In this document: in pieces, positions 8,713-17,513 of the stretch
How the letters are laid out: each line of letters starts with the position of its first letter
Numbering within the stretch: position 1 is the first letter of the stretch
NCBI RefSeq assembly: GCF_000021705.1
Contig: NC_012751.1
Span: forward strand, 1,414,006-1,478,005
Source of the DNA: Candidatus Hamiltonella defensa 5AT (Acyrthosiphon pisum)
GTDB lineage: Bacteria; Pseudomonadota; Gammaproteobacteria; Enterobacterales; Enterobacteriaceae
Direction of reading: 5' to 3'
Length of the DNA stretch: 64,000 bases
Program-made: the position numbers and the translations under genes
The notes under the pieces: generated by a model
The model's input: only the letters and a program-made list of their open reading frames with translations
Told to the model about the DNA's origin: nothing
Database searches by the model: none

Positions 8713-8997
8713 CTTCAGTATGCAGGTGAAGTATGCCGTGATTTTGGCGCTGAGTTGAAAGAAAGTCACGGGGAGTCCGATCATGTGCACCTGTTGATTG
8801 AGTACCCGCCAACCGTGCAATTGTCAGTATTGGTTAACTCATTGAAAGCTGTTACATCCCGCCGTCTTCGGAATGAGTTTCTCGATTTACGCGGTGCTTA
8901 CCGCAAGCCGGTAGTTTCTAGCTCATATTTTGCTGGTTCGTGCGGAGGCGCGCCGCTGGAAGTGGTAAAACAATATATTCAACATCAGCGTGGCTGA
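8713..8997 (+). pseudogene. IS200/IS605 TnpA transposase remnant
   Basis: The frame reads QYAGEVCRDFGAELKESHG, then SDHVHLLIEYPPTVQLSVLV and SYFAGSCGGAPLEVVKQYI. The HVHLL metal-binding HUH motif and the ending VVKQYIxxQ are diagnostic of Y1 transposases of the IS200/IS605 group. About 40 N-terminal residues are missing, and the conserved LWSPSYF segment is damaged to VVSSSYF. Just after the stop the sequence CGGGCTTTTCAAGCCCG (about 9007-9023) forms a hairpin, fitting the subterminal hairpin such elements use as a right end. No tnpB is present. Confidence 0.75.
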
Positions 8998-9116
8998 TGG
9001 TTCTTCGGGCTTTTCAAGCCCGTCCAAATTCCCCTCCTGCCTTATGTCGCATAGTTATCTACAGATCATGTAGGGTTAAGAACCGCCATCGCGAAATGAG
9101 CAAGTTCTTCAGGGGT

Positions 9117-10330
9117 CTATTCTGCTAATAAAGTCAAGGTATTGAGTAAGATGGATAGTCCTGCGAGCAGAGCTGGAGCGCTTTCTATTCGTCCTCGTTT
9201 TTGTTGTCGTCCGGATAATCGACAAATTAACTGACGGGCGGCTACATTGTCGTCGTCTTCAGAGCGTTGTCGTCTCCATACCAGTACACATGCCATACTG
9301 GCTATCAATAACCTGCGTAGCACAGCTCCAGCACTAAGCTGACGCCATTTTTCTACGTCATGTCCAGCCCCTTTGAGCAGCTTCAAAAAGGAGTCGATAC
9401 TCCAGCGCCAGTAATACCAGCGAGCGACTTCTGCGCTGATGCTCTCGCGGCTTACGTTTGTGAGCAGCGTCCAGCGTCCGATAAAATTACCGTCAGTATC
9501 GGTAAGGCGAACCGCAACCAGTCTGAGCGTCAGAGCTACGCCTGGCTGTACTTTCACTCGCCGGCCCGTGTTCTTGTCTTTCCGCTTCGGTTTTGCGGTT
9601 CGCGTGATGATGACAGATGTTTCGCCGATCTCCATATTGGCTTTTTTCCCTTTCCAGCGAATTTGTCCGCATGCGATAAAGGGCAGATCATTTGCCATTT
9701 CACCCATTTTACGGGTTCTCCCTCCCCACTCGGCCCGATGCCCTTCCTTTCCCCGGATAAGCCAACCTATTCCCTGGGCGGTCAATGAGATGAACCCATT
9801 TCTTCCCCGTATTCAAAGACTCAACGCGTCTGATATCAGCCACCAAAGCATCCATATGAGTCAGTCTCCCAGACAAACCCTCTGTTAGCGTTGAACGACA
9901 ACCCGCCCCATCCGTAAGTGTTTGAGACAGCGGTGCTATTGGCAACCCCTTTTCAGCATCAACGAGCAGACTGGTTTGTCATTCATAACCGACCTCACCA
10001 CCCTGCGTCATTTTCAAACGTTCTTCTTTCCCGTTGTGGGTACGAAACTGTAAACGAGACCAGTCGTGAACGACCAGAGCGTATGGATGCCGACCAAGCG
10101 CAACCTGCTCGAGAGCCAGCGAAATAATCGGTTCATTTGCGTTCATTATTAAAAAAACGCCAGACAGCCTGAGTTGTGGCGAATGTTGTTTTCTGCCCGC
10201 TAGCAAGGTCTTTAACCGTAGGGGCCAATCGGGCTGCGGGTGTCATGTGTTGTTTAACCAGACGCTGATAACGTCGGTTGAGGCGGGCATCAATCCCGCC
10301 AATAGGTAAGTTCAGATCATGCTACAACCT
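9117..10330 (-). pseudogene. Broken IS4-family transposase
   Basis: Four consecutive minus-strand pieces in changing frames make one transposase: a start IGGIDARLNRRYQRLVKQH (about 10310-10210), then LVVHDWSRLQFRTHNGKEER with the first catalytic Asp (about 10090), then THMDALVADIRRVESLNTG (about 9850), then a 222-residue stretch (9117-9785). That last stretch contains the signature YYWRWSIDSFLKLLKGAG, which carries the catalytic glutamate region. Frameshifts occur near 10140, 9960 and 9710. The C-terminal part alone looks well conserved, so inactivation is probably recent. It is more GC-rich than the flanking effector-like genes. Confidence 0.75.
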
Positions 10331-10607
10331 AATAGCAGATATCCATAAAGATGTGTAGATACCTATGATCCCAAGGCGGGGGAAATAGACTGGCCTGAGG
10401 GGCCTTACCTCTTTGGTCAAATCGAAGCGGGACGATGTTTGAGCGTTTGTATTTATTATAAAAATATAGCTGTTTCGATATTACATGATACTGTTTGATT
10501 TATAAAAATCATTTTATATCAATCTATTAATTAGATGATTCAATCAACTTATAAGGCGTTAGCCATAATATTTAATAACAACAATTTTTAACAGCGCCAT
10601 ATAACCC

Positions 10608-10660
10608 GATGTTTTTATAAGTTATTTTTGACCACACATAAAAATGAGCGGTTTTTGCAA
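10608..10660 (+). promoter_or_regulatory. Upstream motif shared with the 5988 gene
   Basis: GTTTTTATAAGTTATTTTTG leads into ATAAAAATGAGCGGTTTTTG ending at 10657; the block aligns along about 50 bases with 5785-5841. It lies about 75-120 bases upstream of the ATG at 10731, a plausible promoter or activator position. No -35/-10 pair is certain in this AT-rich DNA. The rest of 10331-10730 shows no gene. Confidence 0.45.
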
Positions 10661-10730
10661 TTTTTTTATAATTTAAAAAGTCAAAATACCTTGAATTTAT
10701 CTAACAACATAAAAAAATAAGGTAAGTATT

Positions 10731-12227
10731 ATGAGTTTATTTTCATGTCTAAATTGTCTACGTTCCAATCGAACGACTAAAACTCCAATTGAGTCTCAAA
10801 AAGCAAAAACAGGAATCTGGCAACAGTTCAAAAAATTTTTTGTCGGGGTCAAAAACTTAAAGACGGATAGAAAATCTGTTGTGTTAAGTAGAAACGTTGC
10901 CTATTCAAAAGAGACCGGAAAATCAAGGGCAGGCGTAGCGTCAAACACGCTCACAGTCGAAAGCAGATCAAAAGAATTAGTAAATGAAATCAAAGGAGCA
11001 AGAGAATCATTAAATCTTATTTTAAACAGCACACACAGCCCATACGCCGAAGCCGCAAGAGAATACGAAGCAAAAGGCGGAGAATACTCAAGAGCAATCC
11101 AAACAGCCAAAAATACTGAATCTTTAAATGGAATAGAAAAAAGTGTCAAAGCCTGGACCCAGGAAATAAACAGATTACTAAACTGGCATTTGGATTCAAT
11201 TCAGAGCAATAATCATCATACTTTAATGCCTCATTCTTCCAGTTCAGTTTCTTCAAATACACCTGGATCTTCAACAGGGGCTCGCATAGGCGATTCTCTA
11301 ACCATATCTCCAGCTTCAGAAGGAGCTCAAAAAGCTGCTCAAACGATTTATTCAGATAGTCCTCCTGAAGAACTTAAGACGTTAGTAGTCACAAACGAGG
11401 ATTTACTAGACAATATTAATCATTTATTTGAACGTGATGATGAATTACCTAAACCTAATTTAGTCGAGTATAATTGTGGTGGTATTTCGAAAAAGCGTAA
11501 AGAAGAAATCAATGAAATACGTAGCGAACTTAAAGAACTCAACGAGATTCCTTATTCTAATATTACGCCACAACAACAATTGAAGCTTGACGAACTTAGT
11601 GAAAAAATAAAAAATTTTAATGAAAAAGAAAAAGATTATAATTCTCTAATAGATAATTCTTGTTCTGAAAGTACAATGGCCCTTGCTTATCAAATACTTA
11701 CGGGTGGAGAACTAAGATTTAGAGGAAACTTGGATTTTACAAAACCAACATTAAATGATGAAAAAGATGTTCAGACAGATTTAGGGTATCTCTTTGGTGC
11801 TTGTGAGGGTAAAAAAAATGAAAAATATTTCAAATCCCTCAAATTTGAAGAAAACGGTGAAAACGACTTAAAATCTGAATTAGACTCTTTCAATTATCCA
11901 TTGCTTTTGATTAGAACAGGAAATGGAGGAGGTCATCAATCTGGGCATTATAAAGTACTTCTTAAGAAGAATGATTCATGGTATGAATTGAATCCAGGGG
12001 CTGAAAAAGAGCTCCAAAAAAGACAATTAACATCCCAAAGCGAGTTAGCAACAGATGTCGGGAAAGATCTTTTAAGATCAAATTTTAGAGTCATTCCGTA
12101 TACTCCTCAATGTCTTTATGCTCAGTTGATATTGACACAGGATTTTAGGACTAAGTCACAAGACGACATATATTCTATAATGGAAACTCGCATAGACGAG
12201 ATTAAAAACATCCTTAGCAAGGAGTAA
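10731..12227 (+). CDS. Candidate effector with papain-fold/USP-like protease motifs
   Basis: A 498-residue protein not assigned to a named family. Near the N-terminus TGIWQQFKKFF (W30, F36-F37) resembles the WEK(I/M)xxFF translocation signature of Salmonella SPI-2 effectors. Residues 160-200 form a Ser/Asn-rich linker, and 255-305 a charged coiled coil. The C-terminal domain has IDNSCSESTMALAY with Cys311 at the head of a helix, followed about 95 residues later by GHYKVLLKKNDSWYELN (His406, Asn421). This Cys box then GHY...WYxxN box is the order and spacing style of USP-like and related clan CA cysteine proteases. Catalytic identity is inference. An AAGGTAAG site precedes the ATG, and a motif shared with the 5988 gene lies upstream. 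It is flanked by a dead IS4 element and phage scraps. Confidence 0.65.
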   Translation: MSLFSCLNCLRSNRTTKTPIESQKAKTGIWQQFKKFFVGVKNLKTDRKSVVLSRNVAYSKETGKSRAGVASNTLTVESRSKELVNEIKGARESLNLILNSTHSPYAEAAREYEAKGGEYSRAIQTAKNTESLNGIEKSVKAWTQEINRLLNWHLDSIQSNNHHTLMPHSSSSVSSNTPGSSTGARIGDSLTISPASEGAQKAAQTIYSDSPPEELKTLVVTNEDLLDNINHLFERDDELPKPNLVEYNCGGISKKRKEEINEIRSELKELNEIPYSNITPQQQLKLDELSEKIKNFNEKEKDYNSLIDNSCSESTMALAYQILTGGELRFRGNLDFTKPTLNDEKDVQTDLGYLFGACEGKKNEKYFKSLKFEENGENDLKSELDSFNYPLLLIRTGNGGGHQSGHYKVLLKKNDSWYELNPGAEKELQKRQLTSQSELATDVGKDLLRSNFRVIPYTPQCLYAQLILTQDFRTKSQDDIYSIMETRIDEIKNILSKE

Positions 12228-12311
12228 AGGTGAAGCGAAAGGGCAGGGTGATTTTTCAGCGGCCAAGACAATAAAACGGACCGGGACACCACCAATCTGG
12301 GTACAGTCCTC

Positions 12312-12506
12312 CTACCCCCTCGGCACTTCAGGCCGCGCCATTGCCCTCGCCTTGGGGTCGAGTCGATGGAGGGCGACGCGATAGGTTTTCCAGGCGTGGA
12401 GGGTGTCGATTTCTTGTTCCGTGGAAACCCCTAGGTCGAGGGCATCTTGCAGGGGCGCGATGGCTTTTATGGCGATGTGCATGAATCGGTCTTTTTTCCT
12501 TTTCAA
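12312..12506 (-). pseudogene. Phage tail fibre assembly protein, C-terminal fragment
   Basis: The 64-residue frame ALDLGVSTEQEIDTLHAWK then TYRVALHRLDP matches the C-terminal end of Caudovirales tail fibre assembly proteins (Tfa/P2 gpG type: A.D.G.AT..E...L..WK.YRV.L.R). The N-terminal two thirds are missing. It lies downstream of the late-control gene D remnant on the same strand, so both probably come from one P2-like prophage. Confidence 0.6.
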
Positions 12507-12573
12507 TGTGACACAGTGTCGATGGTTTTGAGATGGCTAAAGCTCTATTATATCATTTTATTGAAAACAGGTT

Positions 12574-13365
12574 TTATGCTGTTTGCTTTTTTACCGTTCC
12601 GTCAAGGCTGACAGAATAGCCCCCACGATTAAAAGTGTAGGTTGCGGTCTCAACCACCCAAGCCCCATTCACCCCCTCACGAAAGCCGGACAGGGGCAAA
12701 GGCGCTTCTGCCATGAATAGGGGATTGCCCGGTAGTATAGGCTGAAGGTAGACTTGCCTCGCTCAAAATTCTCCAGTTGCGCTCTCGCCGCCTTGCTCGC
12801 TTCCGCTTCATCTTTGAAGAGCCTGCGAATGATGTAAGCCGGTTTTCATCCCCCGTTGTCACTTCCATTTCTTTTGATTGCGCATTATCACGGTATTTTG
12901 CTTTGACGCTGGCATACGCTCCTCGCTCAACCAAAGAGACCCGCCAATTTGTGACTTCTTTGGGCGTCAGAAATATGGGACGGATAAATGCTCCGCTCGC
13001 AGTTTTCGCTTCTCCCTTTTTAACGTAGAGTAAAAACCCGCTCGCAGACTTGGCAACGGCACCCACTTTGCCTCCCAATCGGGTCAATAAATTTAAATCA
13101 TGCTCATTCGTCTGATTGAACTACCTCATAGTCTATCGTGCCAAACTCATCACTCAGCTTAGGCGTTAAATGGGGTTCACGTGCGATACTGTCCAGGATT
13201 TCTTTTAACGTCATTCGTGTTGGGGTTTTACCGGGGTTTTACCGGGTTTTTGCCATGTTCGTGTCTTAAGCTCTTTGAAGCCCTTGTTCATGTTCGCCGC
13301 TTTACCCCGGATAACCAAGACATCAGACGGCCCGATCATTTCAGGTTCATCAACGACATTAAGAT
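12574..13365 (-). pseudogene. P2-like late control protein D, frameshifted
   Basis: Pieces in several minus-strand frames follow the order of phage P2 gpD (tail protein, late control D family). They are SDVLVIRGKAANMNKGFKEL (about 13350-13290), TLKEILDSIAREPHLTPKL (13215 down), DLNLLTRLGGKVGAVAKSA (about 13090), the ERGAYASVKAKYRD segment, SKAARAQLENFERGKSTF in a shifted frame (about 12790), and GFREGVNGAWVVETATYTF to the stop at 12574. A short tandem repeat of CCGGGGTTTTA near 13215-13250 marks one indel. At least three frameshifts make it inactive. Confidence 0.7.
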
Positions 13366-13399
13366 CATTGTTTGATATATATTCAATAAACTTGAAGAT

Positions 13400-13442
13400 G
13401 CGGGGTAAGAAAGTGCTATGCTCTTACATCCCCCGCCTTTTT
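13400..13442 (+). terminator. Rho-independent terminator
   Basis: GCGGGG (13400-13405) pairs with CCCCGC (13431-13436), with an inner TAAGA/TCTTA stem, followed by CCTTTTT. It is oriented for plus-strand transcription, but no intact plus-strand gene lies upstream, so it is probably a leftover of lost phage DNA. Confidence 0.6.
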
Positions 13443-13522
13443 GTGCGATGAGCGACTGCATTTTGAGTATATAATCATCTGCCACTATCAACAAAACTGA
13501 GCTACGAACTCATTGTATATCC

Positions 13523-13999
13523 TTATTGTGTGTCAATTATGTTAGCAATGTTTTTATCTACATCTGACAATTTCTTCTTGAGGTGTATTATACGTTGATA
13601 AGCGCTCTCAATTCTGCTGGATTTAATCTCGCCTGATTTTACATGCGCATAAATAAGATCAATGACATCTGCGGGATTTTGCCAAACAGGAGATTGCTGA
13701 TTACTAAAAATCAACATATCGGCACCGGCATTAATAGACAGCTTTAATGCTTCACTCAAGCTGTAATTATCCGCGATAGCGCTCATTTGCATGCAATCGG
13801 TGCTAACAATGCCCTGAAATCCCATCTCATCACGCAACTTTCCTTGTATGATAGCCTTAGACAAGGTAGCCGGTTTACCGCCGGGATCTAAATGACGATT
13901 AACAACATGAGCAGTCATAACAATCGGGCAGGCGTCCTTCTGAGCAAGTAGGTATTGATACGGTTTTAATTCTTTTTTCTTCATGACAGCCATATTCAA
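13523..13999 (-). pseudogene. Glycoside hydrolase family 3 (NagZ/BglX-like), 3' part
   Basis: 158 residues containing VMTAHVVNRHLDPGGKPATL, GFQGIVSTDCMQMSAIADNY and LKLSINAGADMLIF. This is the second half of a GH3 N-terminal TIM-barrel domain, in which the Asp of STDCMQM is the nucleophile of beta-N-acetylhexosaminidases. The N-terminal half with the HFPG region is absent: upstream of 13999 the DNA changes abruptly into a GC-rich fragment on the other strand. The part from the nucleophile to the end is uninterrupted. It is probably a gene cut by rearrangement. The likely original role was peptidoglycan or chitin-type sugar hydrolysis. Confidence 0.7.
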
Positions 14000-14001
14000 A
14001 C

Positions 14002-14271
14002 CCTGGCCACACCCCCTCCGCGGTGCTGTATTCGGACACAGGCGCCACAGACACGACCGTGACCATCACGGGCGGGTCTCTCCATGCCGCAGGTGACCTG
14101 ATTGTGTCTGCCGGCGGAAAAACGAACCTGGTTTTCAGCAGGGTCGTTATCTCCCCGCCGGGCAGTGGTCATGCCATTCATTTTACTGGGACAGGAGGAG
14201 AAGTCGATTTAATGCCTGAACCAGACAGCCCTCTACGGGAACATTGTGGCGGAGGGTGTGTTCTGGCTTAA
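14002..14271 (+). pseudogene. Beta-helix surface protein fragment (autotransporter-like)
   Basis: An open frame of about 90 codons reads LYSDTGATDTTVTITGGSLH, then LIVSAGGKTNLVFSRVVI and GHAIHFTGTGGEVDL. The short alternating Thr/Val/Gly strands look like a passenger domain of an AIDA/pertactin-type autotransporter or a phage tailspike. The DNA is distinctly GC-rich against its flanks. It has no start and is cut off on the right where IS3 sequence begins. I cannot name the family. Confidence 0.35.
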
Positions 14272-14329
14272 TGAATTCAGCCAGTAAATTAATCCCGAAA
14301 GCGTTACTGAACAAAGGAAGTACAAGAAA

Positions 14330-14629
14330 ATGTCTCAGCCAACATTTAAACCAGAATTGAAACGCGAAGTAGCCCATCTGGTTATCGAACAAAATTACCC
14401 GTTTCGTCAAGGCAGTGAAGCCATGGGTGTGAGTATCAGCGCCCTCCGTGATGGGGTGAAGCGGGCAATGAGCGAAAAAAGAGGACAAACTATTTCCCAG
14501 GGTAAAACAATGACAGCAGACCAACAACGGATTCAAGAGCTGGAAGCCAGACTCCGCAAGGTTGAACGGGAGAAAGATATCCTCAAAAAGGCTTCAGCTC
14601 TCTTAATGTCAGACTTTTACAATCGATAA
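14330..14629 (+). CDS. IS3-family transposase OrfA
   Basis: A 99-residue protein with an N-terminal helix-turn-helix (KRQVAHLV-type start KREVAHLVIEQNYPFRQGS, then AMGVSISALRDGVKRA) and a C-terminal leucine-zipper-like helix (RIQELEARLRKVEREKDILK, KASALLM). This is the DNA-binding OrfA of IS3/IS911-type elements, which is normally joined to OrfB by programmed -1 frameshifting. The reading frame itself is intact, but the adjoining OrfB is ruined, so the element is dead unless helped in trans. Confidence 0.85.
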   Translation: MSQPTFKPELKREVAHLVIEQNYPFRQGSEAMGVSISALRDGVKRAMSEKRGQTISQGKTMTADQQRIQELEARLRKVEREKDILKKASALLMSDFYNR

Positions 14630-14633
14630 GCCT

Positions 14634-14895
14634 CATTAATGACTGAAGTGAGGATTACCCTAAAACAGAATGATGTGATGTCTTTGGCCTCAATCGAAGT
14701 ACTGACTATTATCAATGTCATCGGCAGAAAAAAGGCACCCCTGAACGTGAACGCCTGAAAATACGGCTGATGGAATGACACAGAAATAGCCGGGGCGCGG
14801 TAGGGTCCCGCAGGGAATCGGCCGCGCTACAAAACAGCCCAATTGATGCGTGAGGCAGGCATTGAAAGCAAGGCCACGCCAGCTTCCGTATCATA
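14634..14895 (+). pseudogene. IS3-family transposase OrfB remnant
   Basis: Directly after OrfA several frames in turn read DVFGLNRSTDYYQCHRQKKG, ERERLKIRLMEWHRNSRGA and a short ALQNSPIDA block. These resemble the N-terminal part of IS3 OrfB (the helix-turn-helix segment before the DDE rve domain). Stops and frameshifts are frequent, and the catalytic domain is missing. The fragment ends where the pentapeptide gene frame begins (about 14893). Confidence 0.6.
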
Positions 14896-15024
14896 GTTGC
14901 ATTTAGTCGTTGTTTTTTTAAATCTAAACCGAGAACAGAAAACACCACAAGCAAAGCAACACAAGATGATTCTCAAGCAAATGGTTTATCTACTTCTACA
15001 AAATCAATAATAGAAGAAATAATA

Positions 15025-15648
15025 ATGGAATTGATTGCAAAACATAACGAAGAGCACCCAGCTGATTTTAAAAAGTATGATTCAATTGAGTACAAACATG
15101 TATTCAACGAGTTACGAGAACAAGGAAAAACAGTTCTAGATGGACTGCGTCTACCAGTAGGCGCAGACGTAACGAACACGAACTTAAATGAGTTGCAACT
15201 AATATTGTTAAATGCACAGGGCGCGGATTTTAGGGGCTCAACCATTCGAAATACGGATATGTTCGGAGCAGACATGTCTGAAACGAATCTAAATGACCTG
15301 GACCTAAGCACAACAAAACTATTTCACGCTTGCTTCAGCGGGGCGAGTCTAGAAAACGTAAATTTCAGTGAAAACAAGTCTCTAAAATTCACTAGATTCA
15401 GTGAAGCGAATTTACAGAAAGCGAATTTCAATAACACCAAATTGCATTGTGCTAACTTTAAGAAAGGCAACCTGGAAGGCGCGACATTAAAAGGCGCGGA
15501 TTTAACAGGCGCCAATTTAAAAGGCACAGACTTCACTAACGCGGACTTAAGAAATGTGGATATGACAGAAGATGAGCTGCTTGCCAGTGGTGCGATACTC
15601 ACTGGTGCAAAAGTAGGCAACAATTCTACATGGAAGGAATTATTATAA
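15025..15648 (+). CDS. Pentapeptide-repeat protein, probably 5'-truncated effector
   Basis: From about residue 55 the protein consists of A(D/N)LxX repeats: AQGADFRGSTIRNTDMFGAD, LHCANFKKGNLEGATLKGAD, TGANLKGTDFTNADLRNVD. These should fold into a right-handed quadrilateral beta-helix. PipB and PipB2 of Salmonella are pentapeptide type III effectors, so a similar role is possible but unproven. The open frame continues upstream of the ATG at 15025 to about 14893 without a stop. It reads FSRCFFKSKPRTENTTSK there, a polar, Cys-containing start reminiscent of the 10731 protein (MSLFSCLNCLRSNRTTK). The IS3 remnant ends exactly there, so the true start was probably lost by the insertion. Whether the internal ATG is used is unknown; no good ribosome binding site precedes it. 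Confidence 0.65.
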   Translation: MELIAKHNEEHPADFKKYDSIEYKHVFNELREQGKTVLDGLRLPVGADVTNTNLNELQLILLNAQGADFRGSTIRNTDMFGADMSETNLNDLDLSTTKLFHACFSGASLENVNFSENKSLKFTRFSEANLQKANFNNTKLHCANFKKGNLEGATLKGADLTGANLKGTDFTNADLRNVDMTEDELLASGAILTGAKVGNNSTWKELL

Positions 15649-15668
15649 AACAAATCATTTAAATGATT

Positions 15669-16040
15669 TTAATCAAAATGACACTGCTGCCGAACCACAT
15701 TCAAGACCTGTCGTCTCGATAAGCCATATTTGAGGGCCAGGTGGTCGGCTCTTGAGCCGGTGAGGGTGCCACTGTGGTATTCCTGTCGGATGTGATGATT
15801 CCGAACGGCGCGAAAAAAATATTTGCTCGGCAGGTCTAAGACATTGCCGGCATAATGTGCACAAAGCCGCTCGGCATCCTGACCTCCCAGCAAGAGCCCC
15901 AAAGGGTAATCTGCCTGGATTTTTTTAGGGACATACACTCGCGCACCGCCCATACTTTGACCTAATTTGTAGGTGAGAGCAGGGCCTAGGACGTCGGTCA
16001 TTTCCTGTAATAAATTGGGTAAAATAAAACCTCCTTTAAA
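15669..16040 (-). CDS. Mor-family transcription activator-like protein
   Basis: The frame reads FILPNLLQEMTDVLGPALTY, then SMGGARVYVPKKI, and ends with ADHLALKYGLSRRQVLNVV before QQCHFD. This matches the layout of Mu Mor and related activators: an N-terminal strand/helix dimerisation part with GGxxVYVPK and a C-terminal helix-turn-helix. Mor activates middle transcription of Mu-like phages. The start is unclear: an AAAGGAGG site at about 16030-16037 (minus strand) has no ATG, GTG or TTG at good distance, and the frame continues upstream into another remnant. Possibly damaged at the 5' end. Confidence 0.6.
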   Translation of the reverse strand, partial: FKGGFILPNLLQEMTDVLGPALTYKLGQSMGGARVYVPKKIQADYPLGLLLGGQDAERLCAHYAGNVLDLPSKYFFRAVRNHHIRQEYHSGTLTGSRADHLALKYGLSRRQVLNVVRQQCHFD

Positions 16041-16049
16041 CGCATTGAC

Positions 16050-16290
16050 CTTTTCGTTGTCGATAACTGCCCCAAGTGAACGCCAGTGTGCCGCCCCCAC
16101 ATTCTTGCATCCGGTCCATCACACTCTCTCCGATACAGTCGGCCAGTTCGGTTGGGGCCAGATTGCTCAGAACCAATCCGCAACCTTGCGCCTTTCGTGC
16201 GGGCCAGTGCTCTGCATAGGTTTGACAGACGCGTAGGCACTGTCTGGCGGCCTGTGCATTCACCGGCTGATATGATTCAGGCAGACGCAA
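16050..16290 (-). pseudogene. Possible DnaC/IstB-like phage replication protein remnant
   Basis: The frame from 16290 reads QAARQCLRVCQTYAEHWPAR, GCGLVLSNLAPTELADCIG and ESVMDRMQE. Phage DnaC-like helicase loaders have a closely similar order: short helix, ..YA..WP.., G.GL.L.G..GTGKTHLA.AI...V. Here the Walker A loop would have been reduced to NLAPTELAD. The match is suggestive only. It runs straight toward the Mor-like gene. Confidence 0.35.
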
Positions 16291-16579
16291 AACGGGGCGG
16301 AATGTGAGCCTGTTTGAGCAAGGTGTGCATTGGTGCTTGTTGGGCTCTGTGTTGTTCTCTGTGCATTCGGATTTTTATTTCTGCAATGGTCGTTTCAAAG
16401 CACTTTGGGTGCCACTTTTTTTAAATATAACCATCCCAAAATCGTTGACTGAGTTAATTTTTTTGGCTACCGGCTATGTTAATCGCATGTTGTATATGTA
16501 TATTTATGGACATCAATTAACTCCTGCACCCTTTTTAGATAAGAGATAATAACCTTTAGTTTATTAATTTGCAATTCTT

Positions 16580-16606
16580 TTGAGTATTTGACTAAAAATA
16601 CCTCAA
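16580..16606 (+). promoter_or_regulatory. Operator-like inverted repeat before the repressor gene
   Basis: TTGAGTATTT (16580-16589) and AAATACCTCAAG (about 16595-16606) form an imperfect dyad just upstream of the ATG at 16615. Its position is that of an autoregulatory operator of a phage repressor. Binding is inferred. Confidence 0.45.
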
Positions 16607-16614
16607 GTTATATC

Positions 16615-17232
16615 ATGAGCAACATGAATGAAAAAACATTGGCTGAACGCTTAAGAATGGCAATGAAGAAAACAGGACTGACACAGGCAAAATTAGCTGA
16701 TGCAGCCGGCATGACTCAACCCAGTATTTGGAAATTACTCAATGGAAAAGCCCTCAGTAGCACGAAATTAATTGAAATAGCTAAAGTGTTGCGCGTTAGG
16801 CCAGAATGGTTAAGTGAAGGCAAGGGATTGATAAGAGAGAATGAAAAAGAAAATCTCGAAAAAAATATTTCTTATGATGATATTTTTTCAGTGGCTGTGT
16901 ATGGGAAAAATGGTCCTACCGGAGAAAAAGTGTTGGTTCCTGATTTGGTGAAATCAAAATACTGCAGGGCTTATCGTCTTGATATCAACAGTGGGTGTGC
17001 CGATGCTCCGGCGGGGACGTTAATTGTTGTAGACACAGAAGAGATACCTGGAACAGGCGATTTAGTCTACGCTTGCATTAATGATACAATGTCAGTTTAT
17101 CGTTTCATGCAAGGTGGCATGTTTGGGTTTTTATCTGTAGATGATTTAAGAATACCTTTGTTCGAATTAACATCTAAATCATCACTTATAGGTGTTTTGG
17201 TGTATCTTTCTCGCAGTCTTCGTCGAAGATAA
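16615..17232 (+). CDS. Phage repressor, HTH plus S24 LexA-like domain
   Basis: About 205 residues from the ATG at 16615. An N-terminal Cro/C1-type helix-turn-helix reads GLTQAKLADAAGMTQPSIWK, LLNGKALSS. The C-terminal half looks like the LexA/CI (peptidase S24) fold: YRLDINSGCADAPAGTLIVV, EIPGTGDLVYACINDTMSVY. In CI-like proteins a Ser and Lys perform self-cleavage; here the expected Ser position reads SGCADAP, so autocleavage is doubtful. Such a protein keeps a prophage silent and would bind the dyads at 16580-16606 and 17427-17486. The frame could start upstream at a TTG, but that would place the start inside the dyad. The gene is intact although its prophage is not. Confidence 0.8.
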   Translation: MSNMNEKTLAERLRMAMKKTGLTQAKLADAAGMTQPSIWKLLNGKALSSTKLIEIAKVLRVRPEWLSEGKGLIRENEKENLEKNISYDDIFSVAVYGKNGPTGEKVLVPDLVKSKYCRAYRLDINSGCADAPAGTLIVVDTEEIPGTGDLVYACINDTMSVYRFMQGGMFGFLSVDDLRIPLFELTSKSSLIGVLVYLSRSLRRR

Positions 17233-17242
17233 AAACTTAAAG

Positions 17243-17265
17243 AAGGTTGAGCAACCTTATATTTC
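17243..17265 (+). terminator. Short hairpin after the repressor gene
   Basis: AAGGTTG (17243-17249) pairs with CAACCTT (17252-17258), followed by ATATTT. The T-run is weak, so it is only a possible terminator of the repressor gene. Confidence 0.4.
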
Positions 17266-17426
17266 CCTGCCTTTAGTCGTATTATCTCTATCATAAAAAA
17301 TCCTTTTTAAATATATATATATTGCCCATTCAAAACTGAGTGATAATTCAATTTATTGCTATTTATCTTACATTTATCATTTACTCTCATCTTTTCTGAT
17401 GCAGATATAAAAATCTCTCAGATATC

Positions 17427-17486
17427 ATAGTTATACTATAGATATAACCAAAAGTAAACTCAAAGATATTGCAATAAAAATATCTT
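17427..17486. promoter_or_regulatory. Cluster of operator-like dyads
   Basis: ATAGTTATACTAT (17427-17439) is a perfect 5-bp-arm dyad. AAGATATT (17463-17470) and AATATCTT (17479-17486) form an 8-bp-arm dyad eight bases apart. Both lie in AT-rich DNA between the repressor gene and the plus-strand small early genes, where a lambdoid right operator would be. Confidence 0.4.
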
Positions 17487-17513
17487 AGGATATATTAATA
17501 AATAATACTTTAC

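Noticed and set aside
9360..9888. Two overlapping plus-strand ORFs of 140-150 residues
   Set aside because: They are antisense to the IS4 transposase, which reads as a real protein on the minus strand.
16304..16549. 81-residue plus-strand ORF before the phage repressor
   Set aside because: No ribosome binding site and no domain; the composition looks non-coding.
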